DNA of 64,000 nucleotides from NCBI RefSeq assembly GCF_021789315.1, contig NZ_CP084561.1, positions 2,604,001 through 2,668,000 of the forward strand, read 5' to 3'. This document shows, piece by piece, positions 44,696-52,480 of this stretch. The notes beneath the pieces were generated by a model, which saw nothing but the letters and a program-made list of their open reading frames with translations, had not been told where the DNA came from and did not search any database. This DNA comes from Arthrobacter sp. FW305-BF8 (GTDB lineage Bacteria > Actinomycetota > Actinomycetes > Actinomycetales > Micrococcaceae). How positions within the stretch are numbered: position 1 is the first letter of the stretch; each line of letters begins with the position of its first letter. The position numbers and the translations under genes were made by a program.

Positions 44696-45190
44696 ATGGG
44701 CATCGTGAACTCCCCGGACACCGCTGTAGCCCGCAAACCCCAGACCTTCTGGTCACAACTTGGAGGCATCGCGTTCGTCGCGCTGTTGCTCCTGACTGGT
44801 CCGGTGATGATCGGGATCGGTTCCTCCATGACCCACGCCGATGACGAGCTCGCGCGCACGGGTGTTCACACCGCCGGAACGATCGTCGACTTCTCCGACG
44901 CCAGAAGGGCCTCACAGCGGAACATCTCAGTGAAGTACATGTCGGCGGACGGCTCACCATATTCGACGTATGCCTCTGTGGATCACGACCAGCACCCCAC
45001 CGTCGGGGACAACGTCACGGTGATCTACCGCGAATCGAACCCCAACGAGTCAGTCGTGGTGGGCTACGAAAGCGGCGGCATGTCCGTCGGCGGGATCGGC
45101 GCCCTCTTCACACTGATCTTCACCATCCCGCTGGGCCTGGTCCTCATCATCAAGAACTTCCGGAGGCGACGGAAACAGCGCACCGCCTGA
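44696..45190 (+). CDS. DUF3592 membrane protein
   Basis: A 164-residue protein with two membrane helices (IAFVALLLLTGPVMIGIG near 25-42, GALFTLIFTIPLGLVLIIK near 135-153). A beta domain of about 85 residues between them carries TAGTIVDFSDARR and VGDNVTVIYRESNPNES, the DUF3592 pattern. Function unknown. The C-terminus is basic (RRRRKQR). The next feature downstream is the inner end of a degenerate IS3 element. Confidence 0.8.
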   Translation: MGIVNSPDTAVARKPQTFWSQLGGIAFVALLLLTGPVMIGIGSSMTHADDELARTGVHTAGTIVDFSDARRASQRNISVKYMSADGSPYSTYASVDHDQHPTVGDNVTVIYRESNPNESVVVGYESGGMSVGGIGALFTLIFTIPLGLVLIIKNFRRRRKQRTA

Positions 45191-45220
45191 CAGCACAGAG
45201 AAACCCCGGCACGAGGAAAT

Positions 45221-46045
45221 GAACTGGTCCCCGGAGGGACGGTTTAGTTAGAGCCTAGGCAACGGGCCTGAGCACGGTATTGCACCGGGCTCAGGCCCTT
45301 TAGCTTTGTGGAGATTCTCTCGGTGTTGTACCAGCGGATGTATTCGTGCAGTGCCGTAGCCAGTGCATCCGTGTTGAGGAATCGGACGTGGTGGAAGAGC
45401 TCTTCCTTGAGGTGTCCAAAGAAGTTCTCGATCACGGCGTTGTCGTAGCAGTTGCCTTTGCGGGACCCTGATTGGACGGCGCCGGCGCTCCCCAGGAGCG
45501 TCCGCCACGAGGTGTGCCGGTACTGGAATCCCTGGTCCGAATGCACGAGCGGTTTCTGCCCGCTGTTCGCCTTGGTAGGAGTTGTAGCGCTTCCGCTGCC
45601 GGACCTTGCAGACAGCCCGAGTGCGCGCATTATCTTCAGCACGGTTTTCTTCGCGACCGTCCAGCCTTGGTTGAGCAGTTCCCCATGCACGCGGCGGTGC
45701 CCGTAACGGCCATAGTTCTTCTTGAAGATGTCCATGATGGAGGACTTGAGTTCCTCCTGCGGGTCAGGGGCCAGGAGCCGGCCCTGGTGATAGAAGAACG
45801 TGTATCGGGCAAGACCTGAGACCTGCAGCAGAACCGGAAGAGAGAAGTCCGCCTTGAGGGCGATGAGAGCCTGAACCTTCACCGTTGTTTCTGAGCCCTC
45901 AAGGCCCGCAATTTTCCCAGGTCCGGGGTCGGCCTTTGGGCTTGGGGCGCAAGGCATCCACGCCTTCGCGACAATAGGCACGAGCCCACGTCTTCACCAA
46001 GCCCGGTGAAGACAACTCAGCCTCGGCTGCCAGATCCGGGGCAGC
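45221..46045 (-). mobile_element. Degenerate IS3-family (IS150-like) element
   Basis: The orfB remnant occupies 45244-45981. It has the N-terminal ADFSLPVLLQVSGLARYTFF and YGRYGHRRVHGEL regions, then jumps straight to LVHSDQGFQYRHTSW and CYDNAVIENFFGHLKEELF. About a hundred residues are missing, including the first catalytic Asp of the DDE triad. The second Asp and the Glu remain. An orfA remnant in another frame (about 45899-46045) reads VKTWARAYCREGVDALRPK. The left boundary near 45221 is a guess from TGAACTGGTCCCCGG. No matching right inverted repeat was found, so the element is dead. Confidence 0.8.
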
Positions 46046-46243
46046 CGCCACTGGCGCTGGGACCCCGGGTGCAGCTGGACGAGGGCGAGCGGCGGCCAGC
46101 TCCTCGGGGTTGTCCTTTCGCAGGGCTTGCGGGGCCGGGCCGGGGTGTCCGCCAGGCGCTCCACAGGCGGCGGTCGATGGCGGCCACCATGGCGTCGAGG
46201 CCCAGACGGGCAGCGGTTTCGGCGCAGGTGGTTAATGGCTGGC

Positions 46244-46590
46244 CTAGGGGTGGTCTCGTCCGAACCGGGCGGTGTCCGCGGTGATTTCAACCACAAGTGG
46301 CTCCACCAGTGTGAGGGTCACGGGTGCTTTCTCGCGGTTGAATCTGACCCGAGTGGTGCCCTTTACAGTGGTGGGCCAGGGGTGAATGCCGTGGGGTGGT
46401 TTCAACCACCGGACGAGCCCCCTCGCGGTTGTGGCCTAAAGCGGGTGGTTGTGCCGACGATCCGTAGCTCCTCGTCTAGGACCAGCCCCGCGACGAGCTC
46501 CGACGGTTGCGTGATTGGACCGGTAAGTGCGCCGCAAACGACTTCCAAGCTTTTGTAATGCTTTAGCTTAGGCCAGCGGACCACGCTCAC
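46244..46590 (-). pseudogene. Eroded C-terminal part of an ATP-dependent DNA ligase
   Basis: On the minus strand, KLKHYKSLEVVCGALTGPI followed by LVLDEELRIVGTTTRF resembles the OB-fold domain of the LigC-type ATP-dependent DNA ligases of actinobacteria. After a stop and a gap, another frame has VRFNREKAPVTLTLVEPLVV followed by EITADTARFGRDHP, the usual next block of that domain. The adenylation domain with its KxDG lysine is absent, so only a fragment remains. Similarity was judged by eye; a profile search would settle it. Flanking sequence at 45994-46244 is also gene-like but frame-broken. Confidence 0.55.
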
Positions 46591-46696
46591 GGCGGCCGGC
46601 GTGGCCCAGGTCGGCCGCCGTGAGCGATCACTGCTGCCGGGGCCAGCGCCCGGCGCTCTGGCAAGATAGGTTTGACCACCCGACGAACGAGGAATA

Positions 46697-47224
46697 TTGA
46701 AGACCACCGCCGCCGAAGCCACCGCCGACAACTACGCTCTCGCCTACGCCCAGCAACGCTCCTGGGTGATGTGGTCCTGGGCGTACGGGGCACTGATCGC
46801 AGCTGCCGGCACCGCCTACGTCCTCGCCTCCTGGCTCACCGGCAACAACCCGGAAACCGGCGCCTTCATGATCGTCCTCGGTGCGGCGCTGGCGGCTCTG
46901 GGCTGGCTCGCGTCAGCACCGAAGCGATTTTCCCGGAAGCTGCCGAAACCGGCCATGGATGTGCGGCGGGCTGAGCAGGCAATACGCATCAACCCAGGCG
47001 TCGTCGTGTTCTCCAACGCCCTCATGGCAGCCATCCTCCTGGCGATGACGTTCCTGACCCCCAGGGGTACAGCCCCCGACGTCATCCCGATCTCCGCCAT
47101 GCTGTCGGTCTGGGCGCCGCTGGTAGGGGTCGGCATACGGCGGACCACGACGCTCTTGAAAGACCGAGGAGCACTCTATGACCGTTGGATGGAGCGCTGC
47201 CGGCCGACCCCCGAGGACGGCTAA
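46697..47224 (+). CDS. Membrane protein, 175 residues, function unknown
   Basis: The protein has two helix pairs: WAYGALIAAAGTAYVLASWL with FMIVLGAALAALGWLASA, and VVVFSNALMAAILLAMTFLT with VIPISAMLSVWAPLVGVGI. About four membrane spans are joined by a basic loop. No family was recognised. TTG 46697 is the start, preceded by GAGGAA. It is intact although both neighbours (DNA ligase remnant and acetyltransferase remnant) are broken. Confidence 0.65.
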   Translation: MKTTAAEATADNYALAYAQQRSWVMWSWAYGALIAAAGTAYVLASWLTGNNPETGAFMIVLGAALAALGWLASAPKRFSRKLPKPAMDVRRAEQAIRINPGVVVFSNALMAAILLAMTFLTPRGTAPDVIPISAMLSVWAPLVGVGIRRTTTLLKDRGALYDRWMERCRPTPEDG

Positions 47225-47521
47225 CGCAGCCTCCGCACACATGAAATAAGTGCTCCGAGGCTTGCCGATCTGGCTTCCTGCCCCAAGTCAGCAGCACGAA
47301 CGCTCCCCTGACATCGCAAGGAATCCCTGAAGCCCGATCAATCCGCTATGCCTCCATTTCCCTTGGAGAGCTCATGTCGCTCACAGCGGCCCTGCTACCT
47401 GCTGCGGTCAGTTCAGCGAAGCGCACGCGCATTTCCCTTCTGACAGTCCTTGCCCGATGTGGCGCCGTCTACGTCAGTCGGCGGCGGTGGGCCAACGGTC
47501 CACCCTCCGGGACCTGGCTTC
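47225..47521. other. Gap without recognisable gene
   Basis: No convincing coding region, RNA or repeat was seen here. An ORF from 47374 has no recognisable similarity and runs opposite to the acetyltransferase remnant; it is treated as noise. Confidence 0.5.
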
Positions 47522-47985
47522 CTAACCCAGTCCGCCGCCGACGTCCACACTCACCTGGGGAGCGGCCTCAAGGACGACCAGGGCGGCGTTGCGGCCCACG
47601 GTGCCCAGCATCGCATGGCCGGTGCGGTTGCCCCGGAACCTGGGCTCGACAGTCATGGACGACAGAACGAGCAGGTCACCGCCGTGCTTCACGCCGGAAC
47701 GCACAAGATTGGGTCGCTCGTGGGCGAGCATCTCTGCCACGCCATCATCTCCGAGTCGACGGCATCCATGGTGTAGAGCAGGTCATGGCGCCGGCGTCGG
47801 GGACGATCCTGTCGAATGCCCCGCCGACATGAACCCCCTCGCCGTTGCCATCCTCGTCATCGGACCAGTCGGTCCCGGTGACCGACGCAGACCAGTCGAT
47901 GGGAAAGCCGCCAGGGTCGTGGTCCGGTCCGGGACTCCGCGGGACTCGCAGTTGTAATGGAAGCTCGGATACTAGGGGTCAAGGG
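47522..47985 (-). pseudogene. Frameshifted GNAT-like (acetyltransferase-type) gene
   Basis: Three frames together resemble one protein. One reads VGGAFDRIVPDAG, the next HDLLYTMDAVDSE, the third GVAEMLAHERPNLV, then LLVLSSMTVEPRFRGN. The last block has the V-x-P-x-FRGN...G pattern of a GNAT acetyl-CoA loop followed by ALVVLEAAPQ. Two shifts are needed near 47740-47790, and no proper start is seen upstream of about 47985. The GNAT assignment is from pattern only; the gene appears dead. Confidence 0.55.
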
Positions 47986-48071
47986 CGGGCATAGCTGTCT
48001 CTGCGGTCGGGGTCGGGAATCCTCGAGGAGTCTATGTGATCGGCAAGTCAGACTGCCGGTCCGATCATCAC

Positions 48072-48099
48072 TTGAGGCTTGAGAATGGAGGCATATACT
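48072..48099 (+). promoter_or_regulatory. Promoter of the small secreted peptide
   Basis: TTGAGG (48072-48077), 16 bp, TATACT (48094-48099): a good sigma-70-type pair 56 bp before the peptide start codon. Placement by eye. Confidence 0.5.
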
Positions 48100-48154
48100 G
48101 ACGCCGTACGTGGTACACGTGCAACATCAGCAACACCACGAGGGGGGAATTGCG

Positions 48155-48292
48155 ATGAAAAAACTTGCCGCCACACTTCTGATGACCGGCATTCTCGCCG
48201 TAGCAGGGTTCGCTGCTCCGGCCAACGCCGCACCAAAGGACAAGGACACCACCACGGCTAACCACGCAACCGTCGGCTGGTGGCCGCACTAA
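48155..48292 (+). CDS. Secreted peptide precursor, 45 residues
   Basis: MKKLAATLLMTGILAVAGFA begins a signal peptide ending in ANA. Cleavage after ANA would release a peptide of about 20 residues, APKDKDTTTANHATVGWWPH. The gene has a strong GAGGGGGGA ribosome binding site 5 bp upstream, a -35/-10 pair at 48072-48099 and a terminator 24 bp after the stop. That is a complete small transcription unit in otherwise decayed DNA. The mature part is hydrophilic with a Trp-Trp-Pro-His end. No family was recognised; a signal, pheromone or bacteriocin-like role is only a guess. Confidence 0.7.
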   Translation: MKKLAATLLMTGILAVAGFAAPANAAPKDKDTTTANHATVGWWPH

Positions 48293-48315
48293 GTCCAACC
48301 GTATTAGCGTCACCC

Positions 48316-48354
48316 AAAGGGCCGCCCTCACCATTCTTGGTCGGGGCGGCCTTT
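48316..48354 (+). terminator. Terminator of the small peptide gene
   Basis: AAAGGGCCGCCC pairs with GGGCGGCCTTT through a stem bulged by one G, followed by T residues. It closes the transcription unit of the 45-codon gene. Confidence 0.8.
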
Positions 48355-48480
48355 TGACACCAAAATCGCTGTCCCGGGCGGCAACGGTGCGAGCGACCCG
48401 TTCGATGAAGCGGGGAGGATAGTCACATAGCCAACGGTGAGTGGCCGGACTGTTCGAGGTCGATCTCCCGCGCGGCTTAC

Positions 48481-48753
48481 CTAGTCCGCACTCGGTTTGT
48501 CTCGGGATTCGGTGTCCTGGTCCGGGTTGCTCGGCTGCGCAGCGCCGCCTGCCTGGTTATGCCGGCTCAGCAGGAAGTCCTTCACTTCGTCCCGGTAAAT
48601 GATCCACGTCGTGTCGATGAGGACGCCGGGAACCTCGCCCTTATTCAGCCACCGGTAGACAGTGGTCCTGTCTTTGCCAAGGATCCGCGTCAGGGGCGGT
48701 GACACTCAGAACATGGGCAGGTTCTCAAACAGTTCGTCAATTCTGACCGGCAT
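48481..48753 (-). pseudogene. HTH_17/excisionase-like gene with in-frame TGA
   Basis: ATG 48753 follows AAGGAACCCACCGA and starts MPVRIDELFENLPMF, then TGA (48706-48708), then in the same frame VSPPLTRILGKDRTTVYRWL, KGEVPGVLIDTTWIIYRDEV and a hydrophilic tail. The HTH_17 core (GKDRTTVYRWLNKGEVPG) is intact. A GTG at 48705 could restart translation but has no ribosome binding site, so the first 15 codons are probably cut off by a nonsense change. Small proteins of this type are excisionases or regulators of mobile elements. Confidence 0.7.
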
Positions 48754-49003
48754 TCGGTGGGTTCCTTCAAGGGCAGTATCTGGCTCGGCCGAGGACTGTG
48801 GTCCGGCCATCGAGGCTACCCAGCAGGGGCCATGCCGGGATTTACGTCCGATAGTCCGCGGACGCCGCTGCGGGTAACGGAAGCACATTAACTTTTCTTG
48901 CTTCGGCTGTGCCACAAACGGCCGGCTTTGCGGCGATAGCGCTGCAGGTGTCGCATTGTGACACTCGCGCGGACTAAGAGGGATCCGGGGTTTTGGCAAA
49001 CGA

Positions 49004-49038
49004 AAAACCCCGGGAATCCATTGGATTCCCGGGGTTTT
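49004..49038. terminator. Bidirectional terminator next to tRNA-Leu
   Basis: Near-perfect palindrome, 16-bp stem 49004-49019 with 49023-49038 and a 3-nt loop, A-rich on one side and T-rich on the other. It ends 8 bp from the tRNA 3' end. Confidence 0.88.
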
Positions 49039-49045
49039 CCCTTTG

Positions 49046-49128
49046 TGCGCGGAGGGGGACTTGAACCCCCACCCCCTTTCGAGGACTAGCACCTCAAGCT
49101 AGCGCGTCTGCCATTCCGCCACCCGCGC
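49046..49128 (-). tRNA. tRNA-Leu(GAG)
   Basis: An 83-nt tRNA. The acceptor GCGCGGG pairs with TCCGCGC plus discriminator A. The anticodon stem-loop CTAGC-TTGAGGT-GCTAG has anticodon GAG at the centre, reading CUC/CUU. A long variable arm precedes the T-arm, which has GGTTCAAGTCC. CCA is not encoded. tRNA genes are common integration sites; the region on its 3' side (lower coordinates) is full of broken genes. Confidence 0.93.
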
Positions 49129-49322
49129 AGGTGGTATTTCGAAGGACTTTCTCCGCCTTCCAGCGGTTCGCATCTCTCCGAAGCAGCGAGAAAAACTCTA
49201 ACACGAACTTTCCGGAAAGATGGAATCGAGTCGACTGGGTAGGCTGAACCTGGGTGTTCCGGCGGCCATAATCCGCCACAACCCGCACGAATCCGCGTTT
49301 TTCCCGCTATTAGGAGTGATCA

Positions 49323-50627
49323 ATGACACAGATCCGGCCAGAGGATGAAGTCGTCAGCATCTGCCAGGAGCTCATCCGCATCGATTCATCCAACTACGGG
49401 GATGGTTCGGGTCCCGGCGAACGTGCCGCGGCCGAATACACCGCCGGCCTGATCAGCGAGGTGGGGCTGGACGCGGAAGTCTTCGAGTCGGAACCAGGCC
49501 GGGCCAGCGTGGTTACCCGCATGGCGGGGGAGGACCCCTCCGCAAGCGCCCTCGTGGTCCACGGCCACCTGGACGTGGTGCCCGCCCTCCGTGAGCAGTG
49601 GTCTGTGGACCCGTTTGGTGCCGAGCTCAAGGACGGGCTGATCTGGGGCCGCGGCGCGGTGGACATGAAGGACATGGACGCCATGATCCTGTCCGTCCTG
49701 AGGGACTTTGCCCGCACTGGCCGCAAGCCGAAGCGGGACATCATCTTCGCGTTCTTCGCGGACGAGGAAGCCGGCGGCGTTCACGGTTCCCAGTTTGCGG
49801 TGAAGCACCGGCCCGAGCTGTTCGAGGGGGCCACGGAGGCCATCTCCGAAGTGGGCGGATTCTCCGCCACCATCGGCGGCCAGCGCACGTACCTCCTCCA
49901 GACGGCGGAGAAGGGCATCTCGTGGCTGCGCCTCGTGGCCCACGGCCGCGCCGGCCACGGGTCCCAGATCAGCACGGACAACGCCATTACGCGGCTCGCG
50001 GCCGCCGTGACCCGCATCGGCGAGTACGAGTGGCCCATCGAGCTGACGGCCACTACACGCCAGTTCCTCGACGGAGTCACGGAACTAACCGGCGTCGAGT
50101 TTGATCCCGACAACCCCGACAGGCTGCTGAAGGAACTGGGCACTGTGGCGCGCTTCGTGGGCGCCACGCTGCAGAACACCTCCAACCCGACGCTCCTGAG
50201 GGGCGGCTACAAGCACAACGTCATTCCCGAATCGGCCGAGGCGCTGGTGGACTGCCGGACCCTGCCGGGCCAGCAGGAGCACGTCCTGGAGGTCGTCCGT
50301 GAACTGGCGGGCAGCGGCGTCGACGTCAGCTACGTCCATCAGGATGTCTCCCTGGAAGTTCCGTTCTCCGGCAACCTCGTCGACTCGATGATCGACGCGC
50401 TGCACTCCGAGGACCCCGGCGCGAAGGTCCTGCCCTACACGCTGTCCGGCGGAACCGACAACAAGGCGCTCAGCAAGCTCGGCATCACAGGCTATGGCTT
50501 CGCGCCTCTGCAGCTGCCGGACGACCTCGACTTTACCGGCATGTTCCACGGCGTTGACGAGCGCGTCCCGGCCGATTCGTTGAAGTTCGGCGCACGCGTC
50601 CTGAACACGCTGCTCACGAACTACTGA
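49323..50627 (+). CDS. M20-family metallopeptidase/hydrolase
   Basis: A 434-residue cytoplasmic dinuclear-zinc hydrolase of the M20/M25/M40 family (ArgE/DapE/carboxypeptidase group). The first metal ligand is in VVHGHLDVVP, the next in GRGAVDMKDMDA, and the catalytic Glu in FFADEEAGG. The last ligand His is near FHGVDERVP. The substrate is unknown. It is syntenic with M. tuberculosis Rv2141c upstream of the uppP-mshC region. ATG 49323 follows TAGGAG. Confidence 0.95.
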   Translation: MTQIRPEDEVVSICQELIRIDSSNYGDGSGPGERAAAEYTAGLISEVGLDAEVFESEPGRASVVTRMAGEDPSASALVVHGHLDVVPALREQWSVDPFGAELKDGLIWGRGAVDMKDMDAMILSVLRDFARTGRKPKRDIIFAFFADEEAGGVHGSQFAVKHRPELFEGATEAISEVGGFSATIGGQRTYLLQTAEKGISWLRLVAHGRAGHGSQISTDNAITRLAAAVTRIGEYEWPIELTATTRQFLDGVTELTGVEFDPDNPDRLLKELGTVARFVGATLQNTSNPTLLRGGYKHNVIPESAEALVDCRTLPGQQEHVLEVVRELAGSGVDVSYVHQDVSLEVPFSGNLVDSMIDALHSEDPGAKVLPYTLSGGTDNKALSKLGITGYGFAPLQLPDDLDFTGMFHGVDERVPADSLKFGARVLNTLLTNY

Positions 50628-50636
50628 GGGACGCGA

Positions 50637-51815
50637 GTGGACCCCCAAACACCCCTGGACGCCGAACGGCTGCTGCCTGATGACCTGCTCGAACGGATCC
50701 GGGGGAGAGCGGCGGGATACGACGAGCGGAACAGCTTCTTCACGGAGGACCTCGAGGAACTGGCCGCCGCCGGGTACCTGTTGCTTTTCGTGCCGGAGGC
50801 CGACGGCGGGGCCGGCCTTGGACTGGAGGCTGCGGTCCGCTGCCAACGGCGGTTGGCGACGGCGGCCCCGGCCACCGCGCTGGCCGTCAACATGCACCTG
50901 GTCTGGACCGGGGTGGCGCGCGTCCTGGCCGAACGCGGCGACTCTTCCCTGGACTTCGTGCTGCAGGAAGCGGCGGCGGGGGAGATCTTCGCCTTCGGCA
51001 ACTCCGAGGCCGGCAACGACTCCGTTCTTTTCGATTCGCTGACGGAGGCCAAGCCCCTGGGGGACGGCAGCTACTCGTTCACGGGCACCAAGATCTTCAC
51101 GAGCCTTTCGCCGGCCTGGACGCGCTTGGGCATCTTCGGGAAGGACCCGGCCGCGCGGGAGGGTGAAGGTGAACTGGTGCACGGCTTCATCCGGCGGGAC
51201 ACAGCCGGCTACCGGATCCGGGAGGACTGGAACACGCTGGGCATGCGCGCCAGCCAGTCCAACACCACCATTCTGGACGGCGCAGTTGTCCCGCCCGGCC
51301 GCATCTTCCGAAAGCTTCCGGTGGGGCCCAACGCGGATCCCCTTATTTTCGCCATCTTCGCGTGCTTTGAAACGCTGCTTGCCGGCGTCTACGCGGGCAT
51401 CGGGGAACGGGCCCTGGTGCTGGCCGTGGACGCCGCCAAGCGCAGGACATCATTCAAGAATGGGGGCCGGAGCCTGGCCCAGGACCCCGATATCCGCTGG
51501 AAGGTGGCCGAGGCAGCCCTCGCCATGGACGCCCTGTACCCCCAGCTTTCCGTGGTGGCCGGCGATGTGGACCGGCTGGCGGACCACGGCAGCCAGTGGT
51601 TTCCGAAGCTCGTGGGCGTCAAGATCCGAGCGACGGAAACGGCGCGGACGGTGGTGGACCTTGCCGTCCGGGTCTCCGGGGGATCCAGCTACTTCAGGGG
51701 GTCGGAACTGGAACGCCTGTACCGTGACGTCCTGGCCGGGATGTTCCACCCCTCGGACGACGAGTCGGCGCACAACACCGTTGCCAACGCCTGGCTGGGC
51801 CCGCTCGAAGAATGA
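50637..51815 (+). CDS. Acyl-CoA dehydrogenase-family flavoprotein
   Basis: A 392-residue enzyme of ordinary acyl-CoA dehydrogenase size. It has the N-terminal LVPEADGG-like segment (FVPEADGGAGLGLEA), an ATP-independent FAD/substrate middle region (YSFTGTKIFTSLSP) and the helical C-terminal domain ending FRGSELERLYRDVLAGMFHP. The usual catalytic Glu motif is not obvious, so chemistry may differ. It starts with GTG 50637, 9 bp after the M20 gene, suggesting an operon. Confidence 0.9.
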   Translation: MDPQTPLDAERLLPDDLLERIRGRAAGYDERNSFFTEDLEELAAAGYLLLFVPEADGGAGLGLEAAVRCQRRLATAAPATALAVNMHLVWTGVARVLAERGDSSLDFVLQEAAAGEIFAFGNSEAGNDSVLFDSLTEAKPLGDGSYSFTGTKIFTSLSPAWTRLGIFGKDPAAREGEGELVHGFIRRDTAGYRIREDWNTLGMRASQSNTTILDGAVVPPGRIFRKLPVGPNADPLIFAIFACFETLLAGVYAGIGERALVLAVDAAKRRTSFKNGGRSLAQDPDIRWKVAEAALAMDALYPQLSVVAGDVDRLADHGSQWFPKLVGVKIRATETARTVVDLAVRVSGGSSYFRGSELERLYRDVLAGMFHPSDDESAHNTVANAWLGPLEE

Positions 51816-51860
51816 CCGCAGCGTTCACCGGCTCGGACACCTGAAGCAGGCAGCACGAAA

Positions 51861-51892
51861 GTGGGCGCACGCCATCGAAGGCGCGCGCCCAC
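51861..51892. terminator. Hairpin between convergent genes
   Basis: GTGGGCGC 51861-51868 pairs perfectly with GCGCCCAC 51885-51892, with three inner pairs after a mismatch. It separates the acyl-CoA dehydrogenase gene and the DUF5703 gene. Confidence 0.6.
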
Positions 51893-51905
51893 CCGCCCAA
51901 GCGGC

Positions 51906-52139
51906 CTAGGCCGTGCGCTGCACCTGGGTGACCCGGCGGCGAAGCCAGAAGCGCCTGCCCCCGCCCACATAGAGCCTGCTGCGCTCGAGTTCCCACTTGC
52001 CGTACTCCGAATGTTCCACGAGCCGGCGCCGGGCTTCGGGCAGGGAATCCTCAGGACCGACGGTCAATACGAGGTACTCGTATTGCCGGGCATAGTCCCG
52101 TTCCCGCAGGACCGAGCTGGTCAGAAAATGTTCCTTCAT
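51906..52139 (-). CDS. DUF5703-type small protein
   Basis: A 77-residue protein reading MKEHFLTSSVLRERDYARQY, then EDSLPEARRRLVEHSEYGKW, ending in a basic Trp/Arg-rich segment (GGGRRFWLRRRVTQVQR). The pattern matches the actinobacterial DUF5703 group as I know it; function unknown. ATG 52139 is preferred over a longer frame that overlaps the divergent gene at 52179. It may bind nucleic acid, given the basic end; that is a guess. Confidence 0.7.
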   Translation of the reverse strand: MKEHFLTSSVLRERDYARQYEYLVLTVGPEDSLPEARRRLVEHSEYGKWELERSRLYVGGGRRFWLRRRVTQVQRTA

Positions 52140-52178
52140 TGCTCTCCATTTTCGTCCTTTTCCCGCTAACGTGAAGGC

Positions 52179-52457
52179 ATGAGCATCGATCCGCGTGTCG
52201 CGCTTCAGTCCCTGACTGCCGCCTTGGAAGAACATCTTGCAGCCGCCTCAGCCCGCCGCGGGGATGGTGACCCTTCGGTGGAGGCGGCATTCTTTGCAGT
52301 TGCCGATGCCTTCGAAGTCTACGAGGACGCCCTCTATGAGGCCTACAACGAAGTGACGCCGCTCCAGGTGTTCGATGACGAGGAAGACGAAGAAGAAGAC
52401 AGCGAAGTGGATGACGAGGATCTGGAAATCGTCGAGGAGAGACCCGGCTCGGTTTAG
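52179..52457 (+). CDS. Small acidic protein, 92 residues
   Basis: The N-terminal half is helical (ALQSLTAALEEHLAAASARR, then DAFEVYEDALYEAYNEVTPL). Residues 66-85 are almost pure Asp/Glu. The ORF lies between divergent DUF5703 and the convergent aldo/keto reductase gene. No family with known function was recognised; the acidic tail could mimic nucleic acid or bind a basic partner. The start ATG 52179 follows TAACGTGAAGGC, a weak ribosome binding site. Confidence 0.75.
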   Translation: MSIDPRVALQSLTAALEEHLAAASARRGDGDPSVEAAFFAVADAFEVYEDALYEAYNEVTPLQVFDDEEDEEEDSEVDDEDLEIVEERPGSV

Positions 52458-52480
52458 ATCCCGGCGGGATCCGGGCCCGG

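Noticed and set aside
46395..46410. Perfect palindrome GGTGGTT-TC-AACCACC
   Set aside because: It sits in the ligase remnant with no promoter or intact gene beside it; only a chance or relic dyad can be claimed.
48706..48708. UGA as a selenocysteine codon in the HTH gene
   Set aside because: No SECIS-like stem-loop is visible behind it, and HTH proteins of this type are not selenoproteins.
49046..49128. tRNA-Leu as a current attachment site
   Set aside because: I could not find a direct repeat of the tRNA 3' end in the decayed region, and no integrase is present in the window.
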